Source: Dongia_B sp035539075
GTDB lineage: Bacteria > Pseudomonadota > Alphaproteobacteria > Dongiales > Dongiaceae
Length of the DNA stretch: 64,000 bases
Direction: 5' to 3'
Assembly: GCA_035539075.1 (NCBI GenBank)
Contig: DATLJB010000005.1
Location: 124,001-188,000 of the forward strand
Shown here: in pieces, positions 22,939 through 32,684 of the stretch
Layout: every line of letters starts with the position of its first letter
How positions within the stretch are numbered: the stretch's first letter is position 1
Position numbers and translations under genes: made by a program
The notes under the pieces: model-generated
Told to the model about the DNA's origin: nothing
The model's database searches: none
What the model saw: only the letters and a program-made list of their open reading frames with translations

Positions 22939-24111
22939 ATGGAATTCCTCTTGTCGCCGGAACAGGAAATGATGGTCGAAACGGCCCGGAAGGTCGGTGC
23001 TGCTTTCGGCCCTGACTACTGGCGTGACAAGGACCGGGAAAAGGCATTCCCCGCAGAGGCCTGGCAAGCCATTTGCGACGCCGGCCTGTGCGGCGTCGCC
23101 TTGCCGGCTGAATATGGCGGCAGCGGCCTCGGCATGCTGGACATGGCGCTGGTGATCGAGAACCTGGTGGCCGGCGGCGCCGGTTCGACGCTGGCCCAGA
23201 TCTTCATGATGACGCCGATCTTCGGCGGCGTGTCGATCGCGCGTTTCGGCACGGCGGATATGAAACGGAGGCTGCTGCCGAAGATCATCGCCGGCGAGAT
23301 CCACTTCTGCATGGCCCTGACGGAGCCAGATGCCGGCTCCAACAGCCTGGCGATCAAGAGCTTTGCCCGTGCCGACGGCAATGGCTGGCGCCTCAACGGC
23401 CGCAAGATATGGATCACCGGCGTCGAGGTGGCGGAGAAGATGCTGGTCGTCGCCAGGACGAAGAAGCTGGAAGAGGTCAGCCGCAAGACCGACGGTCTGT
23501 CGCTCTTCCTGATCGATGTCGATCGGCCGGGCGTCAGCTACAGCCCGATCGACAAGCTCGGAACCAACACCATCACCTCGTCAAATGTCTATTTCGACGA
23601 TGTCGCTCTCGATCCTGAGGACCTGATCGGGACGCTGGACGGCGGCTGGCGGCAATTGCTGGACGTGCTGAACACGGAACGCATCGTGACGGTGGCGGGC
23701 CTGGTCGGCACGGTCAGGCTGGCGACGCAGATGGCTGTCGATTACGGCGCGGGCCGCAAGGTGTTCGGCGAGACGCCGATCGGCGCCTATCAAGGCCTGC
23801 AGTTCCCCCTGGCGCAAGCCCATGCCGAAAGCGAATGCGCGCGCCTGATGAATTACAAGGCAGCCTGGCTGTTCGACAACGGGCAGCCTTTCGGCAGCCA
23901 GGCGAATGTCGCCAAGCTGATCGCCGCGCAGTCCTGCAGCGCCGCGACTGAACGCGCGATGCAGGTCCTGGGCGGCATGGGTTACGCCAAGGACGCGCAT
24001 CTGGAACGTCTCTGGCGCGATTGCCGGCTGTTTCGTTTCGCGCCGGTCTCGGAAGAGATGACGCTGAATTTCATCGCGCAGCATGATCTGGGCATGCCGA
24101 GATCATATTAG
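22939..24111 (+). CDS. Acyl-CoA dehydrogenase
   Basis: The 390-residue FAD flavoprotein has MALTEPDAGSNSL and GRKIWITGVE in the middle beta domain and QVLGGMGYAKDAHLERLWRD in the C-terminal helical domain. The flavin pairs with an electron-transfer flavoprotein while the enzyme forms a 2,3-double bond in an acyl-CoA. The C-terminal segment reads FRFAPVSEEM where many family members have YEGT with the catalytic Glu, so the base may be placed on another helix, as in isovaleryl-CoA dehydrogenases. It starts 18 bases after E2 and is probably in the same transcript. Substrate unknown, probably branched or short-chain. Confidence 0.9.
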   Translation: MEFLLSPEQEMMVETARKVGAAFGPDYWRDKDREKAFPAEAWQAICDAGLCGVALPAEYGGSGLGMLDMALVIENLVAGGAGSTLAQIFMMTPIFGGVSIARFGTADMKRRLLPKIIAGEIHFCMALTEPDAGSNSLAIKSFARADGNGWRLNGRKIWITGVEVAEKMLVVARTKKLEEVSRKTDGLSLFLIDVDRPGVSYSPIDKLGTNTITSSNVYFDDVALDPEDLIGTLDGGWRQLLDVLNTERIVTVAGLVGTVRLATQMAVDYGAGRKVFGETPIGAYQGLQFPLAQAHAESECARLMNYKAAWLFDNGQPFGSQANVAKLIAAQSCSAATERAMQVLGGMGYAKDAHLERLWRDCRLFRFAPVSEEMTLNFIAQHDLGMPRSY

Positions 24112-24350
24112 TGTGCTTTAACTGCGGCCCGAAGAAAGGCCTGCGAGGGTGCAGATCGAAATCTGATACAGGTGCGACCGGTGCAAACGGTACAAGAAAA
24201 TAAGCCGATGCACGGTCGCCGGAAGCGATGGTCGGGCCGGCAATGAGGCCGGCAAAGGGGAGGCGGAATGATGACATCTCAAAGAATTTTCGGGCCGAAA
24301 TTGCAGCGTTGCCCGCGCGTTGACGGGCTGCCGCTTGCGGGAGGCCGGTC

Positions 24351-25136
24351 ATGAGGGCGTCTTTCCAGGGAAAGATCGCTGTCGTCACCGGCGGCGCCAG
24401 TGGCATCGGTGAGGCCTGCTGCGCGGTCCTGAAGGAACGTGGCGCTCGCGTTGTTGTGACGGATGTCGATGCGGGCAAGGCCAAGGCGGTCGCCGCGGCG
24501 CTCGGTGCCGAGATGCGTCTGCTGGATGTCGGCGATGAAACGGCGATAGAGCGCGCAGCGGCCGAGATCGAGAGCGCAATCGGACCCGTCGACATTCTGG
24601 TGAATTCAGCGGGCGTGCTGCAGCGTCCGGAAGCAGCAGCCGATCTCAGCGTCGCCGATTGGGACCGGGTGGTGCGCATCGACCAGCGCGGCGTCTATTT
24701 CTGCTGCCTGGCCTTCGGCGAGCGCATGGCGCAGCGGGGAACGGGATCGATCATCAATATCGCCTCGGTCGCCGGCATGCGGTCGATGCCCCTGCACGCT
24801 TATGCGCCGGCCAAGGCGGCCGTCATCTCGATGACCGAATGCCTGGCGGCGGAGTGGGGGCGCTGCGGTGTCAGGGTCAATGCGGTCTCGCCCGGATTTA
24901 CGCTCACCCCGGCCATCAAGGCGGCGATCGCGGCCGGCCAGCGCGATTCCAGCCTGCTCGAACAGAACGCCGCCATGGGCCGCATGGTGCAGCCCTCGGA
25001 AATTGCCGATGGCGTCGCCTTCCTGGCCTCCAGCGAGGCGAGTGCCATTACCGGCGTGACGCTGCCGATCGATTGCGGCTGGCTGGTGGCGCCGAGCTGG
25101 AGCACCTATGGCGGTCTGCGGCCCGGCAGGAACTGA
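24351..25136 (+). CDS. Short-chain dehydrogenase/reductase (SDR)
   Basis: The 261-residue Rossmann protein has the cofactor motif GGASGIGEA, NSAGV near residue 86, catalytic Ser in NIASVAGM and the active pair in YAPAK (Tyr and Lys). After the first strand, VVTDVDAGKA has an acidic residue, which favours NAD(H). It follows the acyl-CoA dehydrogenase after 240 bases in the same direction. It would oxidise a 3-hydroxyacyl-CoA or alcohol made by the hydratase of this cluster; that step is inferred from context. Confidence 0.85.
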   Translation: MRASFQGKIAVVTGGASGIGEACCAVLKERGARVVVTDVDAGKAKAVAAALGAEMRLLDVGDETAIERAAAEIESAIGPVDILVNSAGVLQRPEAAADLSVADWDRVVRIDQRGVYFCCLAFGERMAQRGTGSIINIASVAGMRSMPLHAYAPAKAAVISMTECLAAEWGRCGVRVNAVSPGFTLTPAIKAAIAAGQRDSSLLEQNAAMGRMVQPSEIADGVAFLASSEASAITGVTLPIDCGWLVAPSWSTYGGLRPGRN

Positions 25137-25190
25137 AGAACCGCGGCGGATTGTCAGGCGGGGTTGGCGGAGATTTCGGCAAGTGGATGG

Positions 25191-26726
25191 ATGGCAATGG
25201 TCAATCTGAGCGCTTTCATCTCGCATCATGCCCAGCGGATACCGGGCAAGGCGGCGCTCATCTATGGCGACGCGACGATCGATTACGCGGAACTCTGGCA
25301 TCGCGTTCAGGCAACCGCCGCCTGGCTGGCCGCACGCGGTATCGGCGCGGGTGACGTCGTCGCCGTTTTCATGAAGAACAGCCCGGCTTTCCTGGAGATA
25401 TGTTTTGCCGTCAGCCATCTCGGCGCCGTCTTCCTGCCGATCAATTTCCGGCTTGCCGGCGACGAGGCCGCCTATATCACGCGGAACGCCGAGGCGAAAT
25501 TGCTACTGGCCGATGCTGAATTCGCTGCCACGCTGGGCGACCAGCACGGCCTTGTCCTGATCGATTCCGATGCGCAGGCCGATATCCGTCGCCTGGTCGG
25601 CAAGCCGGCCGCGATCCCGCCGATGCAGCCGCGCAAGCCCGGCGATCTTTTCCGGCTGATGTATACCTCCGGCACCACCGATCGTCCGAAGGGTGTCATG
25701 CACAGCTATGACAACTTCTATTGGAAGAGCCAGAGCCATATCATCACCCTGGGGATGACGGCGGACGACCGGCTGCTCTGTGTCGGTCCGCTTTATCACG
25801 TCGGCGCATTCGATCTGCCCGGCCTGGCCGTCCTGTGGCTGGGCGGCACAATGGCCATCCATCGCGATTTCGATCCGGCGCGCGTCCTTGCCTCCATCGA
25901 AGAGAACAGGCTGACCGGCGCCTGGCTCGCCCCGGTCATGCTGGGTGGCCTGCTCTCCTATCCCGACAGGCAGCGCTTCGACGTTTCCAGTTTGCGCTGG
26001 TGCGTCGGCGGCGGCGAGAAGACGCCGGAAGCACGGATCCGGGCTTTCGCGGATCTCTTCGTGAACGGGCGTTACGTGGATGCCTATGGCCTGACCGAAA
26101 GCTGCAGCGGCGACACGATGATGGAAGCAGGGCGGGAACTCGAGAAAATCGGCTCGACCGGACGTTCCGTGCCGCATGTCGAGATCAGCATCCGCGATGA
26201 AGCCGGTGAGCCCCTGGGCGCGGATACGGAAGGCGAGATTTGCCTGCGCGGTCCGAAGGTGACCGCCGGCTACTGGAAAGATCCGGCTAAGACCGGCGCC
26301 AGCTTCTGGGGCGACTGGTTCCGTACCGGCGATGTCGGCTTCCTGGATAAGGAAGGCTTCCTTTATCTCACCGACCGCAAGAAGGACATGATCATCTCCG
26401 GGGGTGAAAATATCGCCTCTTCGGAGGTCGAGCGGGTCCTCTACCAGCTGGCGGAGGTCAATGAGGTCGCCGTTATCGGCATCCCGGATCAGCAATGGGG
26501 CGAGATACCGGTAGCGGTCGTCGTGCTGCAGCCGGGAAGGTCGCTGGACCTTCAGGCGGTGCAGGCGCATTGCCGCCGGCATCTCGCCGGATTCAAGGTG
26601 CCGAAGCAATTGCACCTGCGCGAGAAGCTGCCGCGCAATCCCTCCGGAAAGATCCTGAAGCGTTCCTTGCGCGACGCGTTTTGCGCCGGGCCCAATCCCG
26701 ATCAGCGAAATAGCGGGAAGGAGTGA
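25191..26726 (+). CDS. Acyl-CoA synthetase (AMP-forming)
   Basis: The protein of about 511 residues has the ATP/AMP motif YTSGTTDRPKGVMHS, the core motif YGLTESCSGD, the hinge DRKKDMIISGGENI and the catalytic lysine in PRNPSGKILK. It belongs to the FadD3/medium-chain group of ANL enzymes, which activate a carboxylic acid to its CoA ester. The frame extends upstream to a TTG at 25164, but ATG 25191 or 25197 is more likely. It lies 5 bases before the MmgE/PrpD start. It would provide the entry step for the substrate of this operon. Confidence 0.88.
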   Translation: MAMVNLSAFISHHAQRIPGKAALIYGDATIDYAELWHRVQATAAWLAARGIGAGDVVAVFMKNSPAFLEICFAVSHLGAVFLPINFRLAGDEAAYITRNAEAKLLLADAEFAATLGDQHGLVLIDSDAQADIRRLVGKPAAIPPMQPRKPGDLFRLMYTSGTTDRPKGVMHSYDNFYWKSQSHIITLGMTADDRLLCVGPLYHVGAFDLPGLAVLWLGGTMAIHRDFDPARVLASIEENRLTGAWLAPVMLGGLLSYPDRQRFDVSSLRWCVGGGEKTPEARIRAFADLFVNGRYVDAYGLTESCSGDTMMEAGRELEKIGSTGRSVPHVEISIRDEAGEPLGADTEGEICLRGPKVTAGYWKDPAKTGASFWGDWFRTGDVGFLDKEGFLYLTDRKKDMIISGGENIASSEVERVLYQLAEVNEVAVIGIPDQQWGEIPVAVVVLQPGRSLDLQAVQAHCRRHLAGFKVPKQLHLREKLPRNPSGKILKRSLRDAFCAGPNPDQRNSGKE

Positions 26727-26731
26727 CTGCC

Positions 26732-28078
26732 ATGCCGACGGTAACCGAAGCGATTGCCGGCTTTATCGCGGGCTTGACGCTGGAGACGCTGCCCGAGGCG
26801 GTAGCGGCAAAAGCACGAGCCTGCCTGCTGAATGGCTATGGCATTGGCCTCGGCTGCCTTACCACCCCTTACACACGCGTGGCCCGCCAGGCCGCTTTGG
26901 CGATGGACGGCGAGCGGCCAAGCGGCGCCACTTTGCTGGGCGACGGCCGGCGGACCAGCATTGCCGGGGCGGCACTGGCGAATGCCGCCCTGTTCCATGG
27001 CCGCGCCCAGGAAGATACCTGCGGTGCCGCGCATCTGGGGGCCATCATGATTCCGCTGCTGACGGCGGTCATCGAGGCGCGCGGATTGCCTTGCGACAGG
27101 TTGCTGCCGGCCCTGGTTGCAGGATATGAAGCGGGCGGCCTGCTGGAACATGCCTATGGGCGGACGACGACGCCGGCAGGCTTGCGGGCGACGCCGCTTT
27201 ACGGCGCGATCGCGGCTGCGGCGGCTGTCGGCTGCCTCATCGACTTGCGCGTTCCCGAACTTGCCGCGGCCCTGGCGAACGCAGCCAGTTTTTCCGGCGG
27301 CATTCTGCAATCCTTCGCGGATGGCACCGATGAATGGCGCTATCAGGTCGGGATGACAGGCATCCAGGGCCTCAATGCGGTGGAGCTGGCCCGGGCCGGA
27401 TCGGTCTCGGCGCCGCATGCGATCGAGGGCCGTTCGGGTTTCGTCCGCGCCTTTGTCCGTCGGGATTGCGAGGCCGCCGAGCTGTTGTCGAGCCTGGGCC
27501 GCGACTGGTCGATCCACCGGGTGACCTTCAAGCCCTATCCGGTCTGCGCCTTCAACCAGACACCGGTCATGGCGGCGCTTTCGATGGCGGAGGAGATTGC
27601 CGGCCGGCCGATCGCCGCCGTCGAGGTGGAGATGAATCCGTTTGAATGCGGTTATGCGGGCATGGATGCGACCGGCCCCTTCAGCTCGATCTCCGGTACG
27701 CTCATGAGCATACCGTTCTGCATCGCCGCGACCTTGCTGCGCGGAACGCCCACCATGCGCATGATGACGACTTATGATGACGCCGAGGTGAACGCTCTGG
27801 TCGGCCGCACCGAGCTGAAGGCCAACCCCGATATCGCGATCCTTTCCTGCAGGATCACGGTCGTGCTGGCCGATGGCAGCCGCATCCGGCGCGACGAGAT
27901 AAAGACCACGGCGGATTTCTCCTTCGATTGGCCCGGCGTGTCCGCGCTGGTCCGCCGCGTTGGCGGTGAGATCGGCGTTACAGCGCAGACATACGATCGA
28001 TTGGAGCGCTTCGTCGCCAACCTGCCGGAAGGGAGGGTGGAGGATGTCGTCTCGTGCTTCGCGGCGGACCGGCAATGA
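26732..28078 (+). CDS. MmgE/PrpD family protein (copy 1)
   Basis: GGAAGGAG (26715-26722) fixes the start at ATG 26732 and gives 448 residues. The all-helical N-terminal domain (TEAIAGFIAGL, ATLLGDGRR, HGRAQEDTCGAAHLG) and the later FKPYPVCAFNQTP motif are typical of the MmgE/PrpD family. This family includes 2-methylcitrate dehydratase and cis-aconitate decarboxylase. It belongs to the end of the synthetase operon and has a distant second copy at 40750. The chemistry is probably dehydration or decarboxylation of a tricarboxylic or related acid, but the substrate cannot be deduced. Confidence 0.85.
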   Translation: MPTVTEAIAGFIAGLTLETLPEAVAAKARACLLNGYGIGLGCLTTPYTRVARQAALAMDGERPSGATLLGDGRRTSIAGAALANAALFHGRAQEDTCGAAHLGAIMIPLLTAVIEARGLPCDRLLPALVAGYEAGGLLEHAYGRTTTPAGLRATPLYGAIAAAAAVGCLIDLRVPELAAALANAASFSGGILQSFADGTDEWRYQVGMTGIQGLNAVELARAGSVSAPHAIEGRSGFVRAFVRRDCEAAELLSSLGRDWSIHRVTFKPYPVCAFNQTPVMAALSMAEEIAGRPIAAVEVEMNPFECGYAGMDATGPFSSISGTLMSIPFCIAATLLRGTPTMRMMTTYDDAEVNALVGRTELKANPDIAILSCRITVVLADGSRIRRDEIKTTADFSFDWPGVSALVRRVGGEIGVTAQTYDRLERFVANLPEGRVEDVVSCFAADRQ

Positions 28079-28337
28079 GCAGGGGAGCGGGCCGGCGGAG
28101 GCGCGGCCGTCTTCCGTCCCAGAACGTTTCCTTATACCGGCTAAAGCAACATAATCTTTGATCTGCGCCTCGTTCTTAACGAAGCTTGCCTATCGCGGAT
28201 TCTGATGCCGCGACAAGGCACCGAGGCCCGGGGAGGGGTTGAAGTGGACTTTACAAGAAGACTTTCGGTTTTTCTGCCCGGGCAATTCCGGCCGGCTATT
28301 GGCCGCCTATCCCTCTCATTGGCGGGCATGCGGCACC
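28079..28337. other. Intergenic region before the ABC transporter operon
   Basis: This 259-base stretch has a lower-GC patch near 28145-28190 that could hold the transporter promoter. I could not settle a -35/-10 pair. A TTG at 28239 with GGGAGGGG just before it is an alternative start for the permease. Confidence 0.4.
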
Positions 28338-29402
28338 ATGGATAGGCAGGGCAGCCAGGGGCAGGCTTCGTCATCGGCGTCGGGCGGCGAAGCGGGGGTA
28401 GTCGGTGAGGCCAAAGGACGGCATCGTCCGCGATTCGGCGTGACATTTGATCAGCAGATGATCGTTTCCCTGATCTTCGCCGCGATCTTCGTCGCCTTCG
28501 CCGTGTTCCTTCCAGGATTCTTTACCGTTGGCAACCTGGTGACGCTCATGCGCACGGTTGCTGTCCTCGGCATCCTCGGGCTCGGCATGGCCATTGTCGT
28601 CATCGGCCGTGGCATCGACCTGTCGATGATCGCCTCGCTCGCGGTGCCCGCCGCACTGGTGCTAGCGCTTGCAGGCAAGGGCTACGGCGTCGGCGGCTCG
28701 CTTGCCTGCGGCTTCGGCCTCGCCGTCGCCATCGGCATCCTGAACGGCGTGCTGGTGGCCTATGTCGAGATCCCGTCGCTGTTTACAACCTTGGCGGTCG
28801 GCATCGGTATCGCCGGTATCGGCCAAAGCGGACTCTTCGAATATGACATCATCCCCTGGCCGTCGCAGCTGGATGCGATCGGCTGGATCGGCAGGGGCGC
28901 ACTGTTCGGCATTCCCTATTCGGTCCTTGCCTTCGTCATTGTGACGCTTGGCGTGGGGATCTTCCTGCGACGGACGCGCCCCGGCCTGTTCATCTACGCC
29001 TCGGGCGACAGCCCGGCCGCAGCACGCATCACCGGCATATCGGTGCGGCCGATGATCGTTTTCCAATATGTGATCGCCGCCGCCGTCAGCACCTTCGCCG
29101 GACTGGTCCTGGCGGCATCCTCGAACAACATGGATACCCGCATCTTCAACCTGACCTGGATCTACGATGTGATCCTGGTCGTGGTTCTCGGCGGGATCGG
29201 GCTGTCGGGCGGTCGCGGCGGCGTGCTGAACGTGGTGGTAGGCACGCTGCTGATCGGCACAATCGTCAACGGCATGACGATCCTGAACGCCTCGTTCGAG
29301 GTGCAAAATCTCATCAAGGGCATGGTTCTGCTGGCTGCGTTGCTGTTGGACAGCATCGTCAACCCGCGCAACGAAGAAACCGCCCAGCAGGGAGATATCT
29401 GA
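28338..29402 (+). CDS. CUT2-type ABC transporter permease (RbsC-like)
   Basis: From ATG 28338 the protein has 354 residues with a soluble N-terminal tail of about 35 residues and then eight to ten hydrophobic segments. IVVIGRGIDLSMIASLAVPA near residues 81-100 and VVLGGIGLSGGRGG near residue 280 are the hallmarks of the ribose/xylose-type BPD_transp_2 permeases. It forms the membrane channel with the permease of 30576 and the ATPase of 33762. Start choice is uncertain because TTG 28239 has a better ribosome site but adds an implausible 33-residue extension. Confidence 0.85.
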   Translation: MDRQGSQGQASSSASGGEAGVVGEAKGRHRPRFGVTFDQQMIVSLIFAAIFVAFAVFLPGFFTVGNLVTLMRTVAVLGILGLGMAIVVIGRGIDLSMIASLAVPAALVLALAGKGYGVGGSLACGFGLAVAIGILNGVLVAYVEIPSLFTTLAVGIGIAGIGQSGLFEYDIIPWPSQLDAIGWIGRGALFGIPYSVLAFVIVTLGVGIFLRRTRPGLFIYASGDSPAAARITGISVRPMIVFQYVIAAAVSTFAGLVLAASSNNMDTRIFNLTWIYDVILVVVLGGIGLSGGRGGVLNVVVGTLLIGTIVNGMTILNASFEVQNLIKGMVLLAALLLDSIVNPRNEETAQQGDI

Positions 29403-29468
29403 ATTCTGACGAAGCGGGTCCGCCTGGACGCGCAGGCTATGCCAACGATAATGAAAGGGGAGGCAATT

Positions 29469-30479
29469 ATGGCCGGTTTGAGGAAATGGGCTTTCGTGGG
29501 GGCGATGATCGCCTCACTGGTGGGCGGCGCAGCTGCGCACGCGCAAAGCAGCATGGATGATCCGGCGCGCGCCGGCTATTATGAGGCTCTGAAGGACAAG
29601 CGCGTCGTCTTCGTGCCCGTCTTCATGGGGCTGGACCTGACGGAAGGCTGGTCCAAGATGATGGCGCAGCAGGCCCAGGCGCTCGGATATAAATACGAGG
29701 TGCGCAACTCGAATTTCAACACGGCGGCGGGCGCCCAGACGCTGACCTCCCTGATCACCGAGAAGCCCGACGTGATCGTGGTCCAGAATCCCGATGTCCA
29801 ATCCTATGCCAAGCTGCTGGCCAAGGCCGAGCAGGCTGGCATCCATGTCATCCAGCTCAACATGAAGACCAATGTCCTGACGACCGGTTTCGTCGGCGCC
29901 GATGTGGTCGATCTGGCCCAGACCCAAGCAAAGGCGGTCGCCGAAAAATGCGGCGCCGGCACATCCGGCAAGGTGCTGATCCTGGCCGGTCCGCCCACCA
30001 GCCCGTTCTCCGCCTACATGCTGAAGGGCTATGAAAATATCCTCAGCAGCAATCCGGCGATCAAGGTGGTGTCCGTGCAGTCCACCGGCGACTATGAATC
30101 CGCCAAGGCCAAGTCGATCACCCAGGTGGTGTTGCAGCAGCATCCCGATCTCTGCGGCATTCTCGGCGTGTGGGACAATACTGATGTCGGCACCGCGGCC
30201 GCGCTCAAGGAAGCGGGCAAGAGCGACCAGGTATTCGTCTCGACCTCCGGCGGCGGCGGTGAACTCGCCTGCAAGGGTTTGCAGGAAGGCATGTGGCAGC
30301 ATTATGTCAGCTATGACGTGCCCGGCCAGGGCCGCGATCTGAACAGCCTGATCGTCGCTGCCATGCAGGACAAGAACCCGGTCGGTTCGACGAAGTCGAT
30401 CCTCTACACGCCGCTGCGGGTCTACACCAAGGACAGCATGAAGACTCAAACCTGCTGGACCTTGGATACGATCCATTAA
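29469..30479 (+). CDS. Periplasmic substrate-binding protein of the CUT2 ABC importer
   Basis: ATG 29469 has AGGGGAGG at the ideal distance and begins a 336-residue protein. A signal peptide ends AAAHA before QSSMDD. The mature protein is a two-lobed type I periplasmic binding fold (Periplasmic_binding_4 group). Motifs include TLTSLITEKPDVIVVQNPDV, GKVLILAGPPTSPFS and LCGILGVWDNTDVGTA, the last being the common D-x-A-like ligand-binding strand of sugar binding proteins. The ligand is probably a sugar, polyol or sugar acid, but this family also binds other small polar molecules. Confidence 0.88.
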   Translation: MAGLRKWAFVGAMIASLVGGAAAHAQSSMDDPARAGYYEALKDKRVVFVPVFMGLDLTEGWSKMMAQQAQALGYKYEVRNSNFNTAAGAQTLTSLITEKPDVIVVQNPDVQSYAKLLAKAEQAGIHVIQLNMKTNVLTTGFVGADVVDLAQTQAKAVAEKCGAGTSGKVLILAGPPTSPFSAYMLKGYENILSSNPAIKVVSVQSTGDYESAKAKSITQVVLQQHPDLCGILGVWDNTDVGTAAALKEAGKSDQVFVSTSGGGGELACKGLQEGMWQHYVSYDVPGQGRDLNSLIVAAMQDKNPVGSTKSILYTPLRVYTKDSMKTQTCWTLDTIH

Positions 30480-30493
30480 CTCCGGCATGGCGG

Positions 30494-30520
30494 TCCGGGC
30501 GTCGCTCGTCGGCGCCCGGA
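30494..30520 (+). promoter_or_regulatory. Stem-loop after the binding-protein gene
   Basis: TCCGGGCG (30494-30501) pairs perfectly with CGCCCGGA (30513-30520) over an 11-base loop, and a second small palindrome (30522-30531) follows. Such hairpins between binding-protein and permease genes commonly protect the upstream mRNA or reduce read-through, giving more binding protein than permease. No T-run follows, so it is not a full terminator. Confidence 0.55.
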
Positions 30521-30575
30521 TGCCGATCGGCGCTTTCTCGTTCCTTGTCCTGGCGTATTACGGCGTTTAGCACCA

Positions 30576-32684
30576 ATGTCAAATGCACTCATCAAGCTCA
30601 GATATAAGGTCTGGCCGGACAAGATTTTCGGCGAGCTGCTGCAGAAGCAATGGATGGAGACGGCGGTTCCGCTGCTGGTCCTGCTGCTGACCGCGGGGTT
30701 CTTCAGCACCCGGATCGACAATTTCATCTCGGTCAATAATCTTTCCGATATCCTGCGCCAGGCGAGCGAGCTCGGCTTCGTCGTCCTCGGGCTCTCGCTG
30801 GTGCTGATCGTCGGCGGCATCGACCTCAGCGTCGCCTCGATGTTTGCCCTGTGCAATCTGACAGTGCTCTACTGCATCAACGTTCTGGCCTTGCCGATCG
30901 TCGTCGCGATTGCGATCACGCTGGTGCTCGGCGCCTTGCTGGGCGCGGTCAACGGCGTCTTGATCGGCTATATGCGCATGCGCGCCTTCCTGACCACGAT
31001 GGTGACGCTGATCGTCTATAAGGCGGCGCACGACCTGATGAATTTCAAGGTGGCGGTGGCGATCTCCTCCGTCGTCACCGATCTGCCGGCTTGGGACTTT
31101 CTGGGATCGGGGTCTTTCCTGTCGATTCCGACCGGGGTTTGGGTGTTTGCCCTGGTGGCGGTCGGCGGCCATATCTTTCTCACCCGTTTGCGCTGGGGCT
31201 GGCATGTCATGGCGGTCGGCGGCAATCGCCGCTCGGCCTACAATACCGGCCTGCCGGTCAACCGCGTGGTCGCCCTTTCTTACGTCGCCTCGGGCGTGCT
31301 TACCGCCATCTCGGCGCTGTTCTACGCCTCGCGCCTGGCGAGCCCCGGTGCCGATACGGGCAAGGGCCTGGAGATCACGGTTCTGACGGCAGCGATTCTT
31401 GGCGGCATCCGGCTCGGCGGCGGCAAGGGATCGGTCACCAAGGCCGTTCTCGGCACCTTGATCGTGCTGCTGATCACCAATGGCCTGCTGCGCCTGGCGA
31501 CGCCGGCCGGCGAGGCGCGCGTCATCCTGGCCACGATCCTGTTGCTGGCCGCGGCACTCGATATCCGCTGGTTCAAGAACCGGCACAAGGCGGTGCAGGA
31601 GCTCTATGTCAGCCCGTCCTATCTGGAATTGCCGCCGCCGCCGCCCACCGCGGCCGCATCGGGATCGCCCTATGCGCTGAACGACCGGCTGCGCCATGTC
31701 GAAACCATCGGCCTGGGCGAGGTGGAGTCACCAGAGGACGTCATCCTCGACAATGACGACAATCTCTATTGCGGCAGCCGGCATGGCGAGATCATCCGCT
31801 TCTTTGCGCCGGATTATAAGCGGAATGAAGTCTATGCGCGGATCGGCGGCCAGCCGCTCGGCATGGCTTTCGATGCGGGGCAGACGCTGTACGTCTGCGT
31901 CGGCGGCATGGGCCTCTACCGCGTCACGCCGGAGCGGCGGGTCGAGAAGGTGACCGACGAAACCAATCGCTCACTGCTCTCGATCATCGACGACAGCCGG
32001 CTGCGGCTGGCCGACGACCTTGATATCGCACCTGACGGCCGGATCTTCTTCTCGGAGGCGACCGTTCGCTACGAGATGCATGAATGGCCGACGGACAGTC
32101 TGGAAGGCCGCGGCAATGGCCGCATCATCTGCTACGATCCTCGCATCGGCAAGACCACCACGGTCCTCCGCAACTTGATCTTCCCGAATGGCGTGGTATT
32201 GGCGTCGGATCTGGAATCGATCCTGTTCGCCGAGAGCTGGAACTGCTCGATCAAGCGCTACTGGTTTGCCGGCCCGAAGCGTGGAACGACCGAGTTCGTC
32301 ATCCGCGATCTGCCCGGCTATCCCGACAATATCAACCGCGCCTCCGACGGAAACTACTGGCTGGCCCTGATGGGCATGCGCAGCCCGTCCTTCGATCTCG
32401 CCATGCGCAAGCCGGGCTTCCGCCGCCGCATGTCGAAGCAGCTGCCCGGCGACGAGTGGCTTGCGCCCAACATCAATACCGGCTGCATCGTCAAGTTCAA
32501 TGAGCGCGGCGAGATCCTGGAAGCCCTGTGGGACCTGGGCGGCGAGAACCACCCGATGATCACGTCAATGCGCGAACATCGCGGCTATCTCTATATCGGC
32601 GGCATTTCCAACAACCGCATCGGTCGCCTCAAGCTGGAAGGCGCCGATCCGGAATTTGTCTCGAGCGGGCGTTATCATGTTTGA
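30576..32684 (+). CDS. Fusion of CUT2 ABC permease and SMP-30/strictosidine-synthase-like propeller
   Basis: The 702-residue protein joins two domains. Residues 1-330 are a BPD_transp_2 permease, with GLSLVLIVGGIDLSVASMFA near residue 68 and AILGGIRLGGGKGSVTKAVL near residue 270. After a proline-rich linker (LELPPPPPTAAASG) a six-bladed beta-propeller (about 370-702) carries GEVESPEDVILDN, DDLDIAPDGRIFFSE, FPNGVVL and YPDNINRASDGNYW. These are strictosidine synthase/SMP-30 (gluconolactonase-like) motifs with metal-binding Asp/Asn/Glu positions. The expected topology puts the propeller in the cytoplasm, next to the channel exit. A lactonase or other hydrolase acting on incoming substrate is plausible. 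The frame is continuous, so the fusion is real in this genome. Confidence 0.88.
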   Translation: MSNALIKLRYKVWPDKIFGELLQKQWMETAVPLLVLLLTAGFFSTRIDNFISVNNLSDILRQASELGFVVLGLSLVLIVGGIDLSVASMFALCNLTVLYCINVLALPIVVAIAITLVLGALLGAVNGVLIGYMRMRAFLTTMVTLIVYKAAHDLMNFKVAVAISSVVTDLPAWDFLGSGSFLSIPTGVWVFALVAVGGHIFLTRLRWGWHVMAVGGNRRSAYNTGLPVNRVVALSYVASGVLTAISALFYASRLASPGADTGKGLEITVLTAAILGGIRLGGGKGSVTKAVLGTLIVLLITNGLLRLATPAGEARVILATILLLAAALDIRWFKNRHKAVQELYVSPSYLELPPPPPTAAASGSPYALNDRLRHVETIGLGEVESPEDVILDNDDNLYCGSRHGEIIRFFAPDYKRNEVYARIGGQPLGMAFDAGQTLYVCVGGMGLYRVTPERRVEKVTDETNRSLLSIIDDSRLRLADDLDIAPDGRIFFSEATVRYEMHEWPTDSLEGRGNGRIICYDPRIGKTTTVLRNLIFPNGVVLASDLESILFAESWNCSIKRYWFAGPKRGTTEFVIRDLPGYPDNINRASDGNYWLALMGMRSPSFDLAMRKPGFRRRMSKQLPGDEWLAPNINTGCIVKFNERGEILEALWDLGGENHPMITSMREHRGYLYIGGISNNRIGRLKLEGADPEFVSSGRYHV